A DNA stretch of 64,000 nt from Nautilus pompilius (taxonomy: Eukaryota > Mollusca > Cephalopoda > Nautilida > Nautilidae), in contig JACATO010000095.1 in assembly GCA_018389105.1 (NCBI GenBank), forward strand, positions 2,477,501-2,541,500. The letters are read 5' to 3'. Position 1 is the first letter of the stretch. The number at the start of each line of letters is the position of its first letter. A program made the position numbers and the translations under genes. Below the pieces are notes generated by a model. It made no database searches, was not told the DNA's origin, and saw nothing but the letters and a program-made list of their open reading frames with translations. This document shows positions 1 through 13,600 of the stretch, piece by piece.

Positions 1-685
1 TAAATGGCTATTTCAAAATAATTTCAGTCTATAACACTATTAACAAGTGGACAGATTGAAAAACCAGAACATTTTTATAGATTTATGTTGTTTTTGCTTC
101 TGTAAAAAAATTTTTTTTTAAATCAGTAAATGTTTATTATGGAGATTAAAAAATTGTTAGGAAGGCTTTTGTTTTCCATTTTACACTAGTATACTGCATA
201 CTGATAATTAACAAAAAGCATTCCACAGATTAGCTGTTTGTTTGCAACATGACCCGTGTGATGTTGTATGGTTTCATTAACTGCATGTATTCTGGAGGTT
301 TCACATTGTTAATTACTTATGCAGCTTATCATTCAGTGTTGTGTGTAGAATTATTTGTAGAATTTATTCTTATTTTTATTTTTATTTTCTCTAGCAGTTA
401 CCAAAGATTTTCATTTTAAGATATGTCTCTTTCCTAGGCTTCAGGAACCTTTGGTATTGTTGTCATGTTTGCTGATACCAGTGAAACAATTTGCTATTTG
501 GACAGACAATGGCAATTGTTGAATGTATTACATATATATATATAGTCTGCCAATAAATGCATGGTATAGTTTTTATAAAGTACATACTTTAACAGTATTT
601 AATTATACACACTAAGATTGTGTATTTAAACTAATTGTAATTTCAGAAGAATACTCTTTCTGATGGGTAACTTTATTTTTTCAAG
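1..685 (+). other. CaMKII intron, 3' part
   Basis: AT-rich intron sequence running up to the acceptor CAAG at 682-685, with a T-rich tract before it. A short TA repeat lies near 533-542. No coding similarity or transposon end was recognised. Confidence 0.7.
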
Positions 686-769
686 GCCGCAGCATGATGG
701 TAAAAAAGAATGATGGCATCAAAGAGTCAACAGATAGCAGTGCTACACTTGAAGATGAAGATACAAAAG
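686..769 (+). CDS. CAMK2: CaMKII exon: end of variable linker
   Basis: 84-bp exon, phase 2 at its start and one base left over at its end. It reads RSMMVKKNDGIKES followed by TDSSATLEDEDTK. The KKNDG(I/V)KES and EDEDTK blocks are what joins the variable linker to the hub in vertebrate and fly CaMKII, so the assignment is firm even though the exon is short. Acceptor TTTTTTCAAG, donor GTAAGA. The linker sets spacing between kinase and hub and is the site of most alternative splicing in the family, so other linker exons are expected upstream, outside the window. The two ATG codons inside are ordinary methionines, not starts. Confidence 0.93.
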
Positions 770-3700
770 GTAAGAAAGGATAGCTTTATCTTTATTTTAC
801 TCTGCATTCTTTGTTGATTTAAAGTAGATGAATTAAAGTTAATTTTTATTTTTCTAAAGAATTGTACACACAAACATGCACATTCTTTTTTAGATTTAGC
901 AGAAACATTTTACATTCAAATTTTACCTGCACTGTACTTTCAGCCTTTCCTTGCGGTGTCTTATTTCTTGATGAGAAGATCCAGAAATTTTGGCTTGAAT
1001 TTGTGTTAAGATACATAGTTGTCAACTCTTGCAATGTTCCATATTTTTCTGTAAGCATACTCTTATCTGCAATTTCCTGAGCTAGAGCTACTCTCAGCCA
1101 TGTCGAGATTATAATTTTTAAAATACTTTGTTGTCCTTCATTTGTATTATTCACATTTTATTTCTTTTGTTCATTTTTTTTTTTTTACATAAATTTATTC
1201 CCTAGTAGTTTGAGTATTTTATATTATTATTTTTTCTTTATTCATTGCAGTTCTCTGCATTTAGGCTGTTAGGTTTTATTGTATGTATTGTTTAATAATG
1301 TATCTTGTTTTAACTATGCCTGCTGCATTTGTCCTCGTATGGCATTTACTTTGTTTGGTTGCAAGAAGGAAGTCTTTTTACTTCTTGTTGCCATGCTTGC
1401 TAAACAAAATGAAGTCTGTAAGGTGTTCTCGTCTTCCTTTCTCTGCTCACATTAAAGTCTTCTCTTCCTCATCTTAGAAGTGGTTTCTTTCAACATAACT
1501 GTGCACCCACATTCAACCCTACCACCCCACCTCCCAATTTTTGCATTCATTCCAGCATAGCCTCTGATTGTCTGCTATTGTATCATCTCACTTGGCTCCA
1601 CTTTATCCAAATATTCTGCTGAGTCTTTACTCTGGGGTTTCATATAATTCTGTTAGTCTTGTCAAGTTTATATGCATTGTTTCTGTCTACAATCTGTTGC
1701 ATAATAATGAGCTTTGCTTCATCTAATTTGAGCTCTCACCAGTACTGTTTTCTGGATCTTTCCCTCTCCATGTGTTAATTAGCTCAACTCTATTGTGAAA
1801 TTTCAGAACTTTACTGTTGACTATATGTCTAGTGTCACTTTTTATCATTTTAGTCATTCTTCAGTATTGAACTTAAGGTTTCTCATTGACTTGGTCTGTT
1901 GAATTTTACTGTCAAACTCCAATACCAGCCAGTTTTATAATGGTTCTTGTTAGATTTTTCCTAAGGTATATTTTAATACCACTTATTTGAGGCTGATTTT
2001 ACTTTGCTTGTCTGAATGTTTTTGTCAATTTAAACATTCTCTATGCACTTCACTTTTTCTTTCAACAGTTGTCGTCTACAACATTCCATATCTGCTCAGA
2101 CTTAGCCTGCAGTTTCAAAACTTTATGGTCTACTATAGCTGCTCATTCTTCAGTGTTTTCCCTTCTTTCTGGTCTTGTCACCCATTTTTTCAAGTCAAAT
2201 GTTGCTAATATGAAAAAAAAAAAATCTTTCAGACTTATGCTGTCTGGTTCCTGTTGAGAGTAACTACATTTTACCAATACTTAGGTGTAAGTTTCAGAAT
2301 ACATCTACATAGACTTGTGCAGTGTGTCAAAGTCTGCTAGCTTTCCCTATGCTCTCGGAAAGAAATAAGATGCTAACATGGAAGGAGAAAAATACATTGT
2401 GGGTACTGCAAGAATTTTATCATAAAATACTTGAAGTAATTTTTTTTTTTTTTTTTAAAAAACTAAATTTTGGTACATTTGTATAATGCAACAGTAATTA
2501 TAAATGATATTTGCTGAATAGAAATGATTTTTTGTTTTTCTTCAACAGTGTTGAAATTTTCCTGATTATTTTTGTGACACTTTTATTCTAGTAGTTGTTT
2601 GGTCTTTCTTTATCATGACCTCTGACAATACGCAAACTTAGCTTATCTTTTTTTGTAAGTGGTACTTTGAACCTAATTGGGTATGATGAAATTTGAGATT
2701 AAATTCTGTAGATAAATCAATCTGTAGATTCTGTTCTCTCATAGGAAATTAAGATTGCTCTAATTTTTTTACCTGCATTCAGATCTCTCATTCCTGGGAC
2801 CTCCATCATATATGGTTAGGATGCAGTACCTTATTTTATGATCATTTAGTATTATTTCTGACTAGCCACATGTATGAATAGCTTTCTTGTGAGCAGTGCT
2901 GTAGGCATGTAGTCATTATCATATTTTTTTAAATAAATACTTTGTACTATATGCACTTGTGTGCAAGTCAATCAGAAAAGACCCAGCTTTTGTCTTTAAA
3001 AAGTTTAAAAGAAAAAAAAACAAATTTTTAGTGCCATTTTTTAAAACTTCAGTATCATAATAGTCATAAGGGACTTAAAGTAGTATTTAGTGTTTGTGTG
3101 TTGGGTAGCTCATAAGATCTAAATGTAACATTTTGTTCTTCTTTAAAACGGTCTGTTGTTACTAGATTATGTGACTTCATTTGAAGGTATCTAAATTAGT
3201 TTGGCTTTGCACAATATATGGTACATTGTTGTTTCTGAAGAACTGGCTAGGACTGATACTTATGTGGATAGTTCCATTATATGCCTCTTCCAAAACTAAA
3301 AAATTTACGAATACAGAAACCGGAAGTGTATAATAAAGAAATAAACAGTGGTCTTTTTTTTTTATCAGTGTGCTGCTATTTCTGTTGCATAACTGTACTC
3401 AGCAGATTATCATCTACATGTTGACTGTGTGGATGGGCAAATAAAACTACAAACATCTATGACTGATCAATTGGTCTTTGTTTTTTATGTCTAATTGTGC
3501 CCTAGCAATCTAGCATGAAAAAACAGCAAAATATTTTCTGATGTCTAGCAGTCTAGCAACTTTAAAATCTACTTTGCAGTAATGGATATCCAATTTAAAT
3601 GTGAAGACTAGACTTATCGAAAGCATTTTCTTAAGAAATAAAACAAACTAGGCCATATAATAAAGATGGTAGTATAGTTAACTGCTGTTTCACTTGTATA

Positions 3701-4079
3701 CTTAGGCCCATTTAAAAACACACCACTTGAAAAATGTTGAGTACTGCATAACACATCAGTGAAACTTACCTACGATATGATAAGCACTATAATCTATAGC
3801 TTGCCTGAAGAAACAAATTAATTAATCTATGCATACCATAAGCCAGCAATGATTTTGTGATTTTTCACAATTTTCATGTGCTGCTTGATATTCAAGAAAA
3901 AAGCTAGAAATTTTACAGAACTTTACTTGAGAAGATAATGATTACTTTTCCTATCTAAACAAGTTTCAAGGCAGCAAAATTGTCATTATACTACCTTTGT
4001 TCAGCTGTGAGACAGGCATATTGAGACTAGTTTGACTTGTGACTGCACACATGCTGGACAATGAATGACATGTACAGGA
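770..4079 (+). other. CaMKII intron, unremarkable stretch
   Basis: AT-rich intron. About 1240-2230 is pyrimidine-rich on the + strand and has only short, unrelated open frames. Poly-T and poly-A runs are common. Nothing coding or repetitive could be recognised. Confidence 0.6.
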
Positions 4080-4790
4080 CTGCTGCATCTGCACAAATTT
4101 AAGGAATAGGCTACTTCTGCAACAGTTAGTGACAGCAACTCAGGATAGGGTACGCACATGTCTTGCCCAACCGCTTATATGAGATACAATTGCTTGCAAG
4201 ACATCCTATGTTAGACCTATTTTTTCATGAAAGCACCATGCCTCACAGCTTTGATGCACACAATAGCATGTGTGATTGTCTCAATGACTGTGGAGGAATG
4301 TCTTCACAGACAAAAGCCGATCCACTGCATCTTGTGCCTATGGGAGAATAAGGGTTGAACATCAAGCAGACCAGTATAGATGAAAAGATGTTGGGTTGTT
4401 GGAAATGTGATAGTATGGGTGGGACAGTCCAATTTTTCTACTGCGATATTCCTCAAAATCATGCTGCTGCATCTCTTCAGGCAAACCAAAACATAAACTG
4501 TCTTCAGCAGGCTTGTATTCACATTGTGAAGATCTCGTGCATCCTTCAAGAACAGCAAATCACTGTCATGCTTCTGCTAGCCATCACATTGTTCAGATAT
4601 GGCATTGACAGAGCATGTGTAAGTTGTACTGAGGCACCATATTTATTGTCAAAGACCTGTCCACACTTCAGCAGCTTGAGTCTGCCAAAAGTAAGTGCTG
4701 ATACCATAAGACTTATAGACTCAATGAGATGGCACTGTACAACTCTTGTGTAAAACCATGGAGAAGGCATTTCATATGGATGCTCATAAG
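4080..4790 (-). pseudogene. Unidentified decayed coding-like remnant
   Basis: This stretch is less AT-rich than the intron around it and holds two overlapping - strand open frames, at about 4794-4546 and 4558-4304. They include the pieces QLTHALSMPYLN and FLKDARDLHNVNTSLLKTVY, which look like protein rather than noise, and a third piece ending FIYTGLLDVQPLF. The frames shift against each other, so if it was a gene it is broken. I do not recognise the family. No terminal inverted repeats or target duplication were found. It may be the remains of a transposon-encoded protein; chance open frames in a GC-richer patch are the alternative. Confidence 0.3.
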
Positions 4791-7700
4791 ACATTCGCTA
4801 GATGTGGCAAACCTTTTTGTTTACATGTTATCATTTTAAAAAAAGCTCATATCAATAAAATACTATCTTAATCATAACAAGATGTGCTTGTTTACATTTA
4901 AAAATGATCAGAATTTAATTTGCCTTTACAGGTGTCTTTTTAAAATCAGTTTGGAATATAAATACATTTAAGATATGTACCAAAGTAACCTTTTGTTATG
5001 AATTATGTAGGAATAATATTTTTTATTGTCATTTCAGTAAATTTATTATCACTTTCTTATCAACATTTTGACTGCAACTAAAATAATAATAAATGTGTGG
5101 ATAATTAAATGGCAGATGATAGGAGTTTTACTGTATTTAACTTTTTTTAAATCTATAGTTACCTGTTTGTCATACAGCTCTTGTACTTAGCCTTTTATTC
5201 ACAGGCTTCTTCCCTTTGCAAGTAACCCATGTTAACTCCTGACTGACCAAACCGGTCTGCAAGGAGTCTCACCAGAAAGCAATCTCTCTCTTTGTCACTT
5301 ACAGACACCACACATTTATTGCAGTCTGTGATTAAAGCTTGGCTTTATGATGTGACGTGTGTAATTCATCTCGATTAGTTAAAAATAAAGAATAAAAAAT
5401 TATATTTAGTTTTGAATAAAGTTTGAAGCAGCAACAGTTTCTTCCAGTAATCAAGTTTTTAGTATTGTTGGCCCAACAGTGTCATGCGGACAGATGGACG
5501 GGGGAGTTCAGTTTTACTTTGGTATGTGGTTTTTTCTTAGCTGCTGTTTCATAATTTTGATGCAGGTTATGCCAGAGAGCGTGATACATGATTTACATCT
5601 TCATGCAACTCTAAGCCATATAATTTACGTATTTATAAGATGCTGTTTAAAAAAAACCTTTTTTCCTATTTTAGGCAAATTGAATGAATGAAATCTGTAC
5701 AATTTTTAAATAAAAATAAAACTGTACACAGTATAACTAACTGCCTTCTTTTTTCAAAGACAAAGACAAATAGTTGTATTGATGTGTACATTCACTAAGA
5801 AAATTAATTTTTGCTAAAGAACAGGGCATGAAAACCTTTAGGAACTTTAGTAGAATCATTCATTTTCAATCTTACATGTTTAGAGATACTAGTTTTTCTT
5901 TTAGTATAATCATTAGCACTGTTGGTTTCTTTTAGTTTTAAAATTTGTATCAGGCTGCACATGTCTGCACTTTTGATTTTTCTATATATATATATATCAG
6001 ATCATTTATTTATTTATTTGTAATATTTATACAGAGATTTTAAAAGTCTTTATTAAAAAGAAAATTGTCTTAAATTACATATTTTTTATTGTTATTACAG
6101 ATGAAAATAACTTCCTTGGAATAATTTACTGAAAATGGTTTTCTTTGTTTCATACAGTAAACTTTCTGGTTGCATGCTTGATTGAAGATTATTTTTTTTC
6201 CTATGATAATTAGAAATTAGGGTTCAAAAACATCAGGCTTTTTTTGTTGTTGTTTACTATGCATAATCTTTACATAAATTCAAAAAAAATAATTTATATC
6301 CATTCTCATTTAAATAATTTCTGCTGCTTGATGTTATGATTTGCAGCATAATTTTTCTGAACATTCATTGAAGTTTTTAGTCTTCGTAATGATTGTTTCT
6401 TTTGGATAAAGCAGAAATGTAGAGAATCTAGAAACTGAGAAGAATTTTCACTCTTTTTGAAAATATTCTTTTTTTATTCTAGTTAAATTTTTTTACAGTT
6501 CCAATTTTACAGGACTTCACAATGATAAAGCAATTATTAATATTTTATGGAATTTTAAATTCATCAACTGGAAAAGTATATATGCTAATAAAATTCATAG
6601 ACATTTGCCAAAGACTATATAATGTTGAATTCCAGTATTCATGCAAATTAACAATCTACATTTTAAATTTATTCATTTTCTTACAAATCACATCAAATTA
6701 TACATGTGTGAGGGATAAATGTTTAGTAGATGATTAATCATTTGAAAGTTGATTTTTCTTGGAAATGTCTAGAAAAGATAACCACTTTTAAAAGTCAGAT
6801 TTACTATTTTTAATTAGTTAATGTTAGAATCTACTGGTGAATTATTGTGATTTCTTCTAAAGAATACCAAAGAAATGTGGAGTATATAATTATAAGAGCC
6901 ACCACTTTTATTGAAATTCTGACACTAAACAATGCAAACAAAATAAAAAATTTAATTTAGATGCAAAAGTGAACTATATATATATATAAAACAAACTATT
7001 TAGTTAATTGGGCTAACTATTGATTATTAAGCATTGCATGACTATCATCTCAAGGAAAGAGTGACGTTATTTCACTGTGCTTAGTTTGTTAAAAAGAAAA
7101 ACACATTAATTTAAAACTTTTCATGTTTATTTTCTTGATCAATTTTAAATATATTTTTACTTTATAAATCAATTTCTATGTATATATCATAAGTTTTGAA
7201 AATTAACTTTCTTTAAGCAAAAGCACTCATCAATCAACTCTTGTTAACTAGTACTTTCAGTTTTAGCTAGATCATATACACTTTTTTAAAAAAAATTATT
7301 TTATTAGTACTTTAAAAGTAGAACTTTGCTAATAAATTTTTGTATACAATCTTCAATGTGATGATGTCATTAACATTTGTATCAAAACTTTACCATATAT
7401 TTCAATAGATTTATCTCTCCTCTACTTTGGTGAAACACTTATGTGCTGTTTTTTCTTTGTTTTTTAATGAATGTCAGATGTAAAATATTTATTCCTTATT
7501 TTTGAATCTCTTCAAAAGATTGTCACTTCATAAGGTCATTAATTACTATACTGACTGGAGTGAAACTAAATTTGAAAGCAATACAAGCAAGATTGTAGGC
7601 ATTGATATAATATTTTGCGTAATAAAACATGATCTTTGTTATATCAGTTCCTATAACCCCTTTCAGGTTCCCTTTCATTCTTTCTGTCCCTTTTCTGCCA

Positions 7701-8649
7701 TTCTAACTGTAGGAAAAGCAGAGGCAGACAGTAAGTATAGTTTTGATTATGGATGGTGGATGATAATTTTAATACGTGTATATTTTTGCTGTGGCCCCAT
7801 ACAATATATAGGTTAACTGCTATCAAAAAGTTTGAGTCTTAACCACAAGTATCATTCTAGGTATGTCGTACATATTTCTTGACTGATAATATTTCCTCTA
7901 TATACATGCTTCTTATTAAAAAAGGAATTTATAAGCTATCATGTACTGTAGTGGTTCAATAATTTTAGAGAATGTATATTTATGGAATGCTTTCAAACTT
8001 ACAGATGGCAGTATATCTGATGCATGGGTTTTATTTTAGAAACTTCTTTGAAGCATTAACATTTCTTGAGTAAGACAAATACAACTTTTTGGTTTGAGTG
8101 CTGTTTTTAATAGTTGTCATTTCATTCATGCAATAATTACTGTAACTCTCTTCATCCATTACAATACAGTACAATTACATGTGATTTTCTAACAGTTGAG
8201 TCCTTGTGTTTGCATGATTAATTTGCCTCATGAATTTTCGGGTGCTCAACAATTCTCTTTTTATGCTTTAGTTTTCTGCTATTTTCATACTATCACAAAA
8301 TGAAAAATGATTTATTTTATTATTTCTGGACATCAGATGATGAAAGCAAAAAATTCTTTTGTCTGAAAATATTTAGACAAATCAGAATAAATATTTTTAA
8401 AGTTTGGCACGACAGCATTATTTATTATTGCTATCGTAGACAATTGCACAAAGCCTGTGATTAAAAAAAATACAAAATCGACAACTTTGTTAATTATAAT
8501 CACTTGACCAACTCTTCAGAAAGCATCTCAAATTGATACATATAAATATACATTTTTGCTTGCTTGCTTGTAAAAAGTTAATATTTGTTGACCTCTTTTC
8601 AAAATAAGTTTTAGAAATTATATTACTGCAAAAACTGATAGTACCTAAC
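4791..8649 (+). other. CaMKII intron, no recognisable element
   Basis: AT-rich intron with short simple repeats (TA near 5981-5997 and 6977-6988, a TTTA run near 6005-6020). A slightly GC-richer patch at 5170-5360 has an acceptor-like CACAG but stops in all useful frames. Nothing else was seen. Confidence 0.55.
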
Positions 8650-9290
8650 CATAATAATTTGGCCACCTGTTATTACATTTTGTTAGTACTTAGCCAAACT
8701 ATCTTTTGCATTATGTCTTTCCTGTATGGCATTGATTCAGTAAGATTTTGTATTATGGTCTGGTCCAGGTTGCTCTTAGCTTTTTTGCTCTCCTCACAGG
8801 TACTTGTTTATATTTGTGCCAGGGCTTTGGGGTTTTCAGGGAAGAAGTTGAATGCTGTGATTCCTCTTCACAACTATGTCATACAAGAGATATGGCATGT
8901 AGTGCTATCCTCCTGAAGAATATAGGCATCAAATTTCAGTGGGTCTTGTTCATACAATGATAGCTGATGTATCTTTAAAAAGGAATGTACCTTGCAGAGT
9001 TAAATATCTTTGTAAGGTCTTCTCAAAACCTAGACTCATTGGATTAAGAGTAGACATTGCCAATACTTTAGGATCTTGGCAGAAATGCCCTTTAACCAGA
9101 AGAACATTTGAAGCATTTTAATCCCATTGGACAGAAGGTTATTTTTGCATGCTTCACACCTCCTGTAGCCAAGTTAGTGATGATGAGATTTGATGATTTT
9201 TTTAGTTCATTTCTGTTGCATGGGTGATGGCAACAAGTGAATCTTGATGGTGAGTCAGATGTTGCATGTTTTTGTTATGGTGTTACTGTT
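8650..9290. other. GC-richer intron patch, unidentified
   Basis: Composition shifts away from the surrounding AT-rich intron and open frames of 60-85 codons occur on the + strand (for example 8659-8916), but none matches a family I know and they overlap in different frames. It lies just left of the inverted-repeat element at 9470-10665. It may be part of a larger decayed copy or separate unique DNA. Confidence 0.25.
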
Positions 9291-9469
9291 GAAAATCTTC
9301 AAAGTTACTTTATGCAGCAGTGACATTTTTCCTTCGTGAACTTTGTGATAATATTGGCCACAAATACACAATTGTTGAAATTCTTGGTCATCTGTTGTTG
9401 GATTCTGAATGGCCTATAATATGACCTCAAGTAAAAAAAAATATAGGTTCTGTTTTTGCGATGGTATTG

Positions 9470-10665
9470 GTACTCATTGATTACATTGGAAAACAACCAA
9501 TTTGCTACTGAGGTAAATGTACGTGTTTTAGACTAATTCGAGTATGCTGTTTTCAAATCTGAAATCAGAATTATCCCAATACATCAGGATTTTTAGTTAC
9601 AGAAATAAATGGGAATCTAATGTTATATATTTTGAGTGTTGTTTTTAGTGCTGTGTGTACACAGCAGGCCACTTGGGAGAACCATGTGGTTGCCTGCTTA
9701 TATGTACACACATGTGCTTCTTGTGGAATAGCTGAGATGATGCAAATCACTATAAGATCAAAGAATGGCCATCAAGAACAGACCATACCCCAGGAAAATT
9801 CAATGTGCAACACTTGCCACTGGTACATTCACAAAGAATATTTCCTCCACCACTGCATATAAAGCTTGGCCTAGAGAAGAGCTTTGTAAAGGCAATGAGT
9901 GTTGAAGGTGTGGGATTTCTTTATCTGAAAGAAATATTTGGAGCGATTTTAACTGATGCCAAGTTGAAGGCTGGAATATTTGTCGGACCACAAATTCTAG
10001 ATTTATTTTCCGATCCGGTCTTGCAGTCGAGGCTTAACCCACTGGAGCTGGCTGCATGGGAAGCTTTCACACTGGTAGTCCACAATTTCCTTGGGAACCA
10101 CAAAGCAGATAACTAAGTTGAGTTGGTTCAAGACATGATAAAAACCTTTGAAGAAATGGGTTGCCGTAGGTCACTGAAGTTGCATTTTCTGCATTCACAC
10201 TTGGATTTCTTCCCAGCCAACCTTGGTGCTGTGAGAGGTTCCACCAGCACATAAGGGCAACGGAGACAGGCTCTCAGGGGAGATTTGACTCCAACATGAT
10301 AGAGGACTATTGTTGGTTTCTTCAGAGACAAACCACTGCTATTCACAAGCATAAAATCAACTACTTAAAGCAGTTAATGTATACTTTATACAATGTGTTT
10401 GAGCCTATGGGTAACAGTTACTGTACAATATACAGTGTGTTTATATTGTGAAATGAAGTTATTTTTTAATTTTGCGATGTGCTTGATTTATTAATGAATA
10501 ATGACTGAGAATGGTGTTTTTCTGTAACTACAAATTCTGACAGGCTGGGTCAATTTTGACTTCAGATTTGGAATCAGCTGCTTGATTTGTTAAAGAACAT
10601 CTACATATACCTCAGTTGCAGACAAAAAGTTATTTTTTTTTGTTGTCCAGTGTTATCTTCTCATC
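9470..10665 (+). mobile_element. Decayed TIR element with LHFLHSHLDFF-family protein
   Basis: Imperfect terminal inverted repeats of at least 100 bp (9500-9605 against 10524-10629; similarity continues weakly to about 9475 and 10660) flank the remains of one protein. Blocks seen in order on the + strand: a Cys-containing block (9670-9750), KEWPSRTDHTPGKFNV (about 9757-9805), PLHIKLGL (9850s), KLKAGIFVGPQI, FLGNHKADN, LKLHFLHSHLDFFPANLGAV (about 10170-10230) and DYCWFLQR (about 10300-10330). From memory, proteins with this block order recur as many uncharacterised predicted genes in cephalopods, arthropods and cnidarians. That abundance plus inverted repeats points to a DNA transposon, but I cannot name the superfamily. 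The copy holds only the C-terminal half and is interrupted by stops and shifts. Confidence 0.6.
9805..10116 (+). pseudogene. Longest open piece of the unnamed transposon protein
   Basis: A 103-codon open stretch inside the inverted-repeat element. It begins in LPLVHSQRIFPPPLHIKLGL and runs through VKAMSVEGVGFLYLKE and GIFVGPQILDL to FLGNHKADN, ending at a stop. Similarity to the family continues past this stop in the same reading direction (ELVQDMIKTFEEMGC, then HFLHSHLDFFP), so the end is a break and not the true C-terminus. No initiator is expected here. Function is unknown; the conserved His and Asp residues of HSHLD and the FHQ block further on could belong to a nuclease fold, which is only a guess. 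Confidence 0.55.
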
Positions 10666-13600
10666 CATACATCCAATATATACATAATCACACCTGAAAT
10701 ATATAAATTTCTGCCTTAATATGGTTGCTAATATGTCAAAAGTAGACAACAAAAAAATTTAAGTGATACTTATTTAACCATTATTTTATTTTATTTTTTA
10801 GTATTACAAGCTGTTGTTGATACAAAAATTTGTGCAAATGCCTTATTTACTTTGATTACTAAGAAATTTACTGGCACCAAATTAAGTTAGTCTTATATGC
10901 AGAACTGATATGTTCAGTTAAGTTTTGACCACACTGATGTATGGATATGGATAGTTATATAGCTTAAGGGTTGTAGCACAAGACACTCAATCTGTCATCT
11001 TGTTAACTTGCGCATTCCTTTATTTCAAGATTCAAATGGCTGCTCAGTGCTCTGAGATTTTCTACATTTTGATTGTGTGGGAACTACACTGTGTGCCTGA
11101 GACTCAAGGCTACTTTTGTTGAACATTTTGCAAGTAATTTTGGAGAATTAATAAATTTGATGACTTAGAAATTTTGTATAGCTTAAAGTAATTATTTTGG
11201 AAGTTCTGATTGCCTGTTGGCAAATTATTCTAGATTTGTTTCAAAGTTTAGACAATTAGTTTGTGGTTGGTTCTATAAAGGTTTTCTTGACTTTTTCTTC
11301 AGATCTTAATAAGAATTTTGCATAAATATGATTATAAGATTTAAGGGAGGTTAGAGATTATGTCACTGATTTTTTGTTGTTGTTTTGTGAGATGTGCATC
11401 TTGTTGGGAAGTGTATCAAATCTCAGGAATCAATAATATTTACACACAACTGTACATTGATTACCATAAAGTAATAAATGAACACATTTTAATTTTTAAT
11501 GTTTCCATGACTATGTATTATGGTAAACTGTAGTAAACTCAGTGTAGCTTTCTATCTGTTATATGCCACTATTTTTTCTAAAAGTTCAAACTGCATTCCT
11601 AAATTAAATTTGTGTTATGTTTTAAGAAAATAAAATTATTTAAAGTTGCGTTATGAAGAAATTATGAATGATGTCTTTGACTGCAGAAGTGGGTTTAATC
11701 ACTTTTGACTTTTATTTCTCTGTAGTTATTGTCTCACTAACCAATGGAATCCCATGAGTGGTTGTCATTAAGTTTTGCTGAATTTGTGTAAGTTTTACTG
11801 TATCATTGATACTTGTGCATCTAGTTTCCTTATCAACTTAAAGTTTTTTTTAGAAAGAGATTTCTTTGTCTATGGTTATAGTCAGGGATGGCCACCACTA
11901 TTTAAAAGATTGAAGCAGTGCACCAAGTTGTAAATCTGCTGGTAGTTTGACAAAAATTGCTAACTGGTGATCAGAGGACCTTGGTGGAAACAAGTAAAAT
12001 TTTGGTCACATTCAATGTATAGAGAATATTTTAAAACTGGAAATGTTTATCCTGATCATTCATGAAGTTGCCTGGTTTATGTTGGTCCAGCTTAAAGGGA
12101 GAGAAAATAATCAAATAGGGGAGTTTTCAGACATTTTTTGAGATTTATATAGATTTTTACTGCTGATTAATTATATTCTAATACTACTGTAATCATTTTA
12201 TCTATACTGCTTTAAACTTCTGAGTTAGATAAAGTTTTTCATTGTAGTTTTGGCTTACATTTTGTCTTTTTAGATTTTGAATATTGTGCATTTGCCCATT
12301 TCTTTACTGGACTACTACTAGCTATTTGAACTTTTTCTCTTGGCTTCTCTTTAACTTGCCTTTGAATGTATTCTTTAGGTCCCCCCCCTTTTTTTGTGTG
12401 TGTGTGTGTATTAGATCTTGTCTTACTTTACACTGTTCTACTCTTTAGTATAGTGATTTTTTTCTACTCTTTTGGAAATCTCTTATAAACTTTCAGCATT
12501 TCACCTACCCACCAGACTCTTCCCTGGTTCTGCCACCTTTATAGATTGACTGTACTCCCATTTCCTTCTTGGTTATTCATCAATTAAAATTAAGCTGTGA
12601 CTAGATTATTGACTTCTCAAGATCACAAAATCTTAAAAACTTTTAAAACTTGTGAATTGTTGTGCCTTGAGGGTATAAATGCTCAAAGTAGTAATTATAG
12701 ATATTTTAGAATAATAATACCTTTTCATGTTAGCTTTTCATCTTTAATTTTAATATTTTTTAAAAAAAATATTTCAAAAATTGGAATTTTTATTTCAAGT
12801 TGCCATTGAAGAGCTGACTATTTTAGAGATGGTGTTTAACTTGACATGGTAAATATGTATTAAGTGCCATCCCTTAACTGCCACAAATGTGACAGGTGTT
12901 TTACTGCAATTAATTTACAGGTACTGTTCATCCAGGTGAGTGAATTGTTCAAAATGCTTATAAAGTGGTGCTGAGCCCCTTTCACTGATTCAGTTTTAGC
13001 TTTTGCTTAGCTCGGTTGAAAAGTTATTTGTTTTAAGCTCTGTCATACTTCTCATAAAGCTTTTAATATATTTTCAAGAGATTGCACATTTTTGTTGTTT
13101 TCTTTGTTTGTTTTTTTTCTTGTGTGTGGAGTTTCTTTTCACAATGGTGGTCATAGCAAGTTAGTTTTTCAGATGTTCTGCATGGTTTGTAGACTTAAGT
13201 GATTTACAGACATAAATCAAGTATCTTTAGTAGTATTCAGAATGATTATTGCTAATTTTGTTCTGTCTGCTATTGTCTTATTTGTCATAAAGAATTTGAA
13301 GACTTTTGCTTATTTGCTTTACTGGAACTGAAATTTTAAGGGATTTTTTCTGGACTTTTAAATTACAAATGAAAAGATAACAAATAGCTACACTAAAAAA
13401 GTTACTTAGTCATTTTGTCAGAACAAGCTGGATCAGGGTATTTTTAGACCTCCCTGGAAACTAACTGGCAATTATTGTAGAAGTGTTTATTTGTTTGTTT
13501 ACATGAAAAATATTGGAAATGACAAAAAAAAAAAAGTTTGTATTCTTTTGTGATTTTCTCCTTATCTGTGTGGTCTTGTTATTGTTGTCTTCTGTATTTT

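Noticed and set aside
846-1154. 102-codon open frame on the - strand just after the first CaMKII exon
   Set aside because: Low-complexity AT-rich reading overlapped by a + strand frame of similar length, with no family similarity. It looks like chance in intron DNA.
5170-5360. Possible alternative CaMKII linker exon after an acceptor-like CACAG
   Set aside because: The frames needed to join either neighbouring exon contain stops, and no linker-like residues appear.
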